From contig CAYYPH010000004.1 in NCBI GenBank assembly GCA_964473485.1, positions 62,001-126,000 of the forward strand: DNA of 64,000 nt. The letters are read 5' to 3'. Shown piece by piece: positions 60,901 to 64,000 of the stretch. The notes beneath the pieces are model-generated. The model had not been told where the DNA came from. It searched no databases and saw nothing but the letters and a program-made list of their open reading frames with translations. The position numbers and the translations under genes are program-made. Every line of letters starts with the position of its first letter. Within the stretch, counting starts at the first letter, position 1. The stretch comes from CAIVAT01 sp964473485. GTDB taxonomy: Bacteria; Bacteroidota; Bacteroidia; Bacteroidales; FEN-979.

Positions 60901-61333
60901 CCGAGAGCGAATTGATGAAGTTACCGGTCTTCACAAGGCTTATTTGGTCACCATTCACCTCCTGGGTGGCGTATCCCAGCGATTTTTTCTCGCGGGGGAT
61001 TCCGAGCGCCGTGACCACCACCCCTTCCAGTTCCCGAATATCGGGCGCAAGGATGATGTTGAACACCGCTCCTTCACCCAAGGTGACCTCCCGGGTTGTC
61101 ATCCCGACATAAGACACGATGATGACTTGGTCATCCCTGGGGATCGTAAGGGTGTACCTGCCATTCACATCGGTGATGACCCCTGTGGCGGTGCCTTTGA
61201 CAAGGATCGTGGCCCCGGGGATCCCAGTGCTATCGTCTGAGCTAATGATCTTGCCGCTGATCTGTCGCTGGGCATGCCCGGAAATAAATCCGATGATGGC
61301 TACCAGCAGGCACACTATCGTCACTTTTTTCAT
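57986..61333 (-). CDS. SusC/RagA-family TonB-dependent transporter
   Basis: A 1115-residue outer-membrane transporter. Signal peptide (VTIVCLLVAIIGFISGHA); carboxypeptidase-regulatory-like domain (residues about 22-100: ISGKIISSDDSTGIPGATILV, DVNGRYTL); plug domain with SGRVAGVQVNTTSNFGG, FVIDGVPVNND and VNVLKGSAATALYGSRAANG; then a large barrel ending DFSFNVKISF. It imports oligosaccharides or peptides with TonB energy and works with the SusD protein directly downstream. No extra N-terminal signalling domain and no sigma/anti-sigma pair adjoins it. Confidence 0.96.
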   Translation of the reverse strand: MKKVTIVCLLVAIIGFISGHAQRQISGKIISSDDSTGIPGATILVKGTATGVITDVNGRYTLTIPRDDQVIIVSYVGMTTREVTLGEGAVFNIILAPDIRELEGVVVTALGIPREKKSLGYATQEVNGDQISLVKTGNFINSLSGRVAGVQVNTTSNFGGSTNVLLRGTKSLTGDNQALFVIDGVPVNNDNTNTTDQQQAGQGFDYGNAASDINPEDIETVNVLKGSAATALYGSRAANGVIMITTKKGTSGRGVGKKGLGITINSGVTVGFIDRTTFPGFQQEYGAGYGHYYEGPGNNWLIRYINPDGTITINPTGPASRETLWVTTSEDASYGARFDPSLLVYQWDAVDPQSPNFLKATPWVAAKNGPITFFEKPVTFSNSLSVENGSGLGSYRLSYANFKQDGMMPNSELNKNTISLNATWNVNNKLTVSGYGSYSVLKALGRNSTGYQDNIVTGFRQWIQTNVDMHQQRELYEITGRNVTWNYADPTWPYPLYWDNYYWTRYKNYESDRRNRFIGNVSVNYKVTPWLDLFGRISVDTYYELQEERRAVGSVATSFGIGAMGGDGSAWRSQQSSGYLRRDIEFSEYNYDLMANFTKDLSKSFNLKGILGMNIRRTNFSRVLASTNGGLAVPDLYSLQNSAGPLPFPKELASKVAVGGIYASASLGYRDFLYLDATLRRDQSSTLPEDHNAYYYPSVAGSFIFSKLLDKAKWLSFGKLRVNYAVVGNSASFDQLVDNYLVVSPFVYPVTNTDRTKKNPELMPENTQSLEGGLEMYFFGKRLGFDLALYRTTTINQIIPLPVSYATGYTAKVINAGEIMNKGVEISLTGIPVRNRNFTWSVTLNWAMNRNKVVSLHEGADQLVLGYFQGGISITAQVGQPYGTILGTDYTYLNGERLVDPETGFYKTTSTSNNVIGIMNPDWHTGLQNTLTYRNWSLQFLVDVQKGGDMFSLDMYYGLATGVYEETARLNDLGNPVRDPIVWIDPGDPTKGYAATSGGFINEGVNPDGLPNKTRVDAYNSGSLGTFPNRAFVYDATYVKLRNVALSYTLSSRVLKKCFVTGVTFTAVASNLWIICKSIPYVNPESGLGSGNLQGYTTGSLPSTRDFSFNVKISF

Positions 61334-61732
61334 GTTCCCGGGGAATTGGATTCATGCTGTGAAAATGCATCCGGACCAAATCAATCACTGCTGGAAGGGG
61401 GAAGATAAAAAGTTAATACGTTTATCAGAGTTTAAGCAGTTTGACAAATATATGAAAGAAAACAGCCGAAATCAAGGCCTTAGTCCTGCATTTTGACCGT
61501 GCAAAGGAGAAGGGGATAAAAGTCAAAATTCAAAGTTCAAATGTCAAAATTCAAAATGAAAGGTCAAAAAGAAAAATGAAAAGTCAAAATGCAAAATCGG
61601 GCAATATGCAATAGGCCGTGGGCCTTTTCATATAAGGGTTTCCATTGTCATTTGTCAATGTATTGTCCGTTTTCAATTCACTCAATCACTCAATCACTCA
61701 ATCACTCATTCAATTTCGTCACGCGTCACCTT
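61334..61732. other. 399-base gap between SusC and ApbE genes
   Basis: The left third holds the SusC promoter and a 110-base leader; the rest is composite repeat (61522-61735). No open frame worth calling was seen. Confidence 0.7.
61445..61475 (-). promoter_or_regulatory. predicted promoter of the SusC-SusD operon
   Basis: On the minus strand TTG (61473-61475) precedes TATATTTG (61445-61452) by 20 bases. The -7 box is a perfect TAnnTTTG. The leader to the SusC start is about 105 bases, long enough for post-transcriptional control. Confidence 0.65.
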
Positions 61733-61735
61733 TCA
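61522..61735. repeat. composite intergenic repeat, four modules
   Basis: CAAAATT words, then GGCAATAT/GGCCGTG words, about 60 bases of less regular sequence, TCACTCAA words, then CGTCACGCGTCAC. Same module order as at 42003-42148. Confidence 0.8.
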
Positions 61736-62740
61736 CGGTGTTCCCAGGAGAAATTTCCTGAATCCCGGAGTGAAATCCGCCTTCACCTCGCCGGATGGGT
61801 CGCTGTAAATGAAATAGGCTTCGGTGCCGGGCCGTGTGGCGATGAACTGCCGGGCTTTATCAAGACCCATGACCATGCAGGCGGTGGCGTAAGCGTCGGC
61901 AGTCATGCAGTCGGAAGCGATCACGGTTACACTGAGCAGGCTGTGATGCACCGGTGCACCGGTGTGGGGATCGATGGTGTGGGAATATTTAATGCCATCG
62001 CGGATGAAGAATTTCCGGGCATTGCCCGAGGTGGCAGCCGAGCGGTCAGCCAGGCTGATCTTCTGCTGCACCACCTGCGCTGCAGAATCGTTGGGAGCCG
62101 GCTGTTCAATGCCAACCACCCAAGGCTCACCGCCGGGTTTGGAACCGGAAGCGCGCACCTCCCCGCCGATCTCAACCAGGTAATCGTGCAGGCCCATCCC
62201 CTCGAGGAATTCAGCGACAAGGTCGACCGTATAACCCTGGGCAATGGCATTAAAGTCAATCATGACGCCCGGCTCCTCCTTCACTACCCGGCTATCCAGC
62301 AAGGCCACCTTCGCGTAACCAACCAGTCTGCGCAGTGAATCAATCTTCGAATCATCGACCGGCAGCTTGTTTTTGCGGTAAAACCCGTAAGCCCTTACCA
62401 GTGGACCCACGGTAATGTCGAAAGCGCCTCCGGTTTCAAGCGAAATTTCTGCCGATCGCCGGAAAAGCCGTTCAAAGACCGGGTTCAGGGAAACCGGCTC
62501 GTTCCTGTTTACTTTGCTGATGATGGATGCCGAATCGTACAGTGACGCGGTTTCGTTGACCAGTTTGAAGACCGAGTCGATGCCTGCAGCAACGGCCGAT
62601 GAATCAGGAGTGCCGTAATAGCGCACCACAAAGGTGGTTCCCTGGGTGAATCCGGTAAAGGTGACCGGTTCAGGTTTCCGTTCACACGAAGCAAAAATGG
62701 CCAGGAGCAGGTATAAAGTGATATGACTACTTGATTTCAT
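61733..62740 (-). CDS. apbE: FAD:protein FMN transferase (ApbE)
   Basis: The start at 62740 gives a lipoprotein-type signal (SSSHITLYLLLAIFASCE); the frame to 62800 adds residues encoded by repeat sequence. Family motifs are present: FTGFTQGTTFVVRYYG, GGAFDITVGPLVRAYGF, VMIDFNAIAQGYTVDLVAEFLE, YLVEIGGEVRASG and, for the metal site, SHTIDPHTGAPV and SDCMTADAYATACMVMG. ApbE attaches FMN covalently to Thr or Ser of periplasmic proteins such as RnfG/RnfD and NqrB/NqrC. Just upstream on the same strand lies rseC, which often accompanies rnf genes in Bacteroidota. Confidence 0.93.
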   Translation of the reverse strand: MKSSSHITLYLLLAIFASCERKPEPVTFTGFTQGTTFVVRYYGTPDSSAVAAGIDSVFKLVNETASLYDSASIISKVNRNEPVSLNPVFERLFRRSAEISLETGGAFDITVGPLVRAYGFYRKNKLPVDDSKIDSLRRLVGYAKVALLDSRVVKEEPGVMIDFNAIAQGYTVDLVAEFLEGMGLHDYLVEIGGEVRASGSKPGGEPWVVGIEQPAPNDSAAQVVQQKISLADRSAATSGNARKFFIRDGIKYSHTIDPHTGAPVHHSLLSVTVIASDCMTADAYATACMVMGLDKARQFIATRPGTEAYFIYSDPSGEVKADFTPGFRKFLLGTP

Positions 62741-62763
62741 AGGCAAAGGATTAGGTAGTAGGG

Positions 62764-62912
62764 TGAATTCAAAATTCAAATGGCAAATGTCAAAATTCAA
62801 AATAAGGGATTAGAGATTAGCGATTAGCGAATAGAATTAAAAATAAATCACTCATTCACTCATTCACTCATTCACTCATTTTCAATCAATCATTCAGTCA
62901 ATCAGTCAATCA
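62764..62912. repeat. composite intergenic repeat (7- and 8-base words)
   Basis: CAAAATT/CAAATGT words, then GATTAGAG-GATTAGCG words, then four TCACTCAT words and TCAGTCAA words. The last words overlap the stop codon of the rseC gene. Confidence 0.75.
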
Positions 62913-63328
62913 GTCATCCTTTTCACAATGGTAAGGGTAAATTTCCGTTGCATTTGTCTCCTGAAGAGCCAGACCACGGCAAAATAAACCGCCGCGATGC
63001 CCAGCGACAATATCGCCGACAGGCCGTCATCCATCCCCAGGGCAGAAAAGAGGAACAACCCGCCGACCAGCAGGACCACCGGTAAAAGGTATGCGATGGT
63101 GATGGCCAGGTAACCCAGCGAAGACTCCATTCGGATCTCGACGCGGTCGCCCACGGCCACCGGCCATGAAGGACGGTCGACCAGAAAACACTTCTCCTGT
63201 CTTTCAGCTGCTGTACAGGACCCTTTTGCATGACATGCACCGCAGGCCGATTCCGATAAAACCGTCACTTCAACGAACTTTTCTGTTAAATTTTTCACAA
63301 TTCCATGACGACAAACCACACCACTCAT
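62906..63328 (-). CDS. rseC: RseC/MucC-family protein
   Basis: The ATG at 63328 is used; the frame could begin one codon earlier at a GTG. The 140-residue protein has the RseC layout: GIVKNLTEKFVEVTVLSESACG with the Cys motif CGACHAKGSC, the AVGDRVEIRMESSLG strand, then two membrane segments (LAITIAYLLPVVLLVGGLFLF and LSAILSLGIAAVYFAVVWLF). RseC influences the SoxR-reducing Rnf complex in enterobacteria; in Bacteroidota it usually sits by rnf genes, which are not in the window. The stop codon lies in the adjoining repeat. Confidence 0.9.
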   Translation of the reverse strand: MSGVVCRHGIVKNLTEKFVEVTVLSESACGACHAKGSCTAAERQEKCFLVDRPSWPVAVGDRVEIRMESSLGYLAITIAYLLPVVLLVGGLFLFSALGMDDGLSAILSLGIAAVYFAVVWLFRRQMQRKFTLTIVKRMTD

Positions 63329-63450
63329 CACGCTGTATATCTGTTCGTTACAATTAAATATGAAATTTTAAATATATGATATTTTTATATATGTTTATGG
63401 CGCTCCGGGAGATTCTTTGTAATATTGCAAAGGAACACAAAAAAACCGAC

Positions 63451-64000
63451 ATGAGGGATCTTACCACCACCTACATGGGATTACCGCTGAAAAATCCCCT
63501 GATCATCGGGAGTTCGGGCCTGACCCGTTCGATGGAAAACCTGCGGGAATACGAAAAAAGGGGAGCGGCCGCCGTGGTCATGAAATCGTTATTCGAGGAA
63601 CAGATCATGTTCGACACCAACAAGGTGCTTAATCACCACACTGCCGACAACGCCTATCCCGAGGCGCTCGACTACATTACCTCGTTCACGCAGCAACATT
63701 CGGTATCGGAGTACATGAACCTGATCCGCGAGGCAAAAAAGACCGTGGCGATACCGGTGTTTGGAAGCATCAACTGTGTAACGATGAATGAGTGGGTTAA
63801 AGCTGCCCGCGACATCGAGAAGGCAGGGGCCGACGGGCTGGAACTCAATATCTACATCATGCCGGGTGTACTTGAGATTGACGGGGCGGAGCGTGAAAAG
63901 ATGTACTTCGACATCATCGAAAATGTGAAAAAACATGTCACCATCCCGGTGGCGCTCAAGATCGGCTACCATTTCACCAGTTTGGTGCAAACCCTCCGGA
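63451..64000 (+). CDS. dihydroorotate dehydrogenase-like protein, cut by window end
   Basis: The first 183 residues of an FMN TIM-barrel protein: MGLPLKNPLIIGSSGLTRS, EKRGAAAVVMKSLFEEQI, PVFGSINCVTMNEWV, AGADGLELNIYI and IPVALKIGYHF. This is the dihydroorotate dehydrogenase-like subgroup that lies outside the main PyrD classes and often follows electron-transfer genes; its substrate is uncertain. An in-frame ATG 60 bases upstream (63391) would add 20 residues not typical for the family, so 63451 is preferred. Divergent from rseC. Continues beyond the window. Confidence 0.88.
   Translation, partial: MRDLTTTYMGLPLKNPLIIGSSGLTRSMENLREYEKRGAAAVVMKSLFEEQIMFDTNKVLNHHTADNAYPEALDYITSFTQQHSVSEYMNLIREAKKTVAIPVFGSINCVTMNEWVKAARDIEKAGADGLELNIYIMPGVLEIDGAEREKMYFDIIENVKKHVTIPVALKIGYHFTSLVQTLR

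Noticed and set aside
61676..62905. TCACTCAT arrays considered as CRISPR repeats
   Set aside because: Units are 7-8 bases with no spacers, and no cas gene is present.

Overview
The window reads as a chromosomal segment of a Bacteroidota bacterium, probably an uncultured Bacteroidales-like lineage. Supporting this are a SusC/SusD pair, four secreted proteins ending in type IX secretion (T9SS) C-terminal sorting domains, a SprB repeat, a sensor of the two-component-propeller type, and many promoters with the Bacteroidota -7 element TAnnTTTG, several with TTG 19-20 bases upstream. No rRNA, tRNA, IS element, phage or CRISPR array was seen.

Layout. 1-6.4 kb: a membrane-anchored peroxiredoxin, a fasciclin-domain protein and two T9SS-secreted proteins, one a large beta-helix/SprB protein. 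6.68-15.9 kb: nine tightly packed, largely overlapping genes (AIR-synthase/ThiL-like, ketosynthase, NAD-dependent epimerase/reductase, radical SAM, UbiA prenyltransferase, old-yellow-enzyme reductase, acyl carrier protein, alpha-oxoamine synthase, diacylglycerol-kinase-like). This is the best candidate here for an undescribed system: a pathway that condenses an ACP-bound acyl chain with an amino acid, then reduces, prenylates and phosphorylates a lipid. Its product is unknown to me. 15.9-17.2 kb: a DUF3795 protein and a pirin.

17.3-26.2 kb: an island with two tandem YtcJ-like amidohydrolases, outer-membrane and periplasmic proteins, a membrane-bound PAS-AraC regulator and a choloylglycine-hydrolase-family enzyme. 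Two promoters in it share a dyad element at identical spacing to the -7 box, so they are probably co-regulated. A deletion remnant of the outer-membrane protein at the left edge lies at the right edge. 26.4-28.6 kb: an esterase, a small membrane protein and DUF1697. 28.7-34.6 kb: a D-xylose cluster (transporter, XylA, XylB) behind an AbgT-family transporter, with a promoter overlapped by a palindrome.

34.8-42.9 kb: a HExxH mini-protein, T9SS proteins, membrane proteins and a dicarboxylate/amino-acid symporter. 43.0-56.4 kb: six sensor kinases in a row, four sharing one kinase core behind different sensors, with an 8-base tandem repeat embedded in the ATP-binding domain. 56.5-61.3 kb: SusD/SusC. 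61.7-64 kb: ApbE, RseC and the start of a dihydroorotate-dehydrogenase-like gene.

Many intergenic gaps from 30 kb onward carry composite elements made of runs of 7- and 8-base words (CAAAATT, GGCATTA/GATTAGCG, TTCACTCA, GTCACGC) in a recurring order. They have also leaked into coding sequence, forming one symporter tail and, in a related form, the kinase minisatellites.
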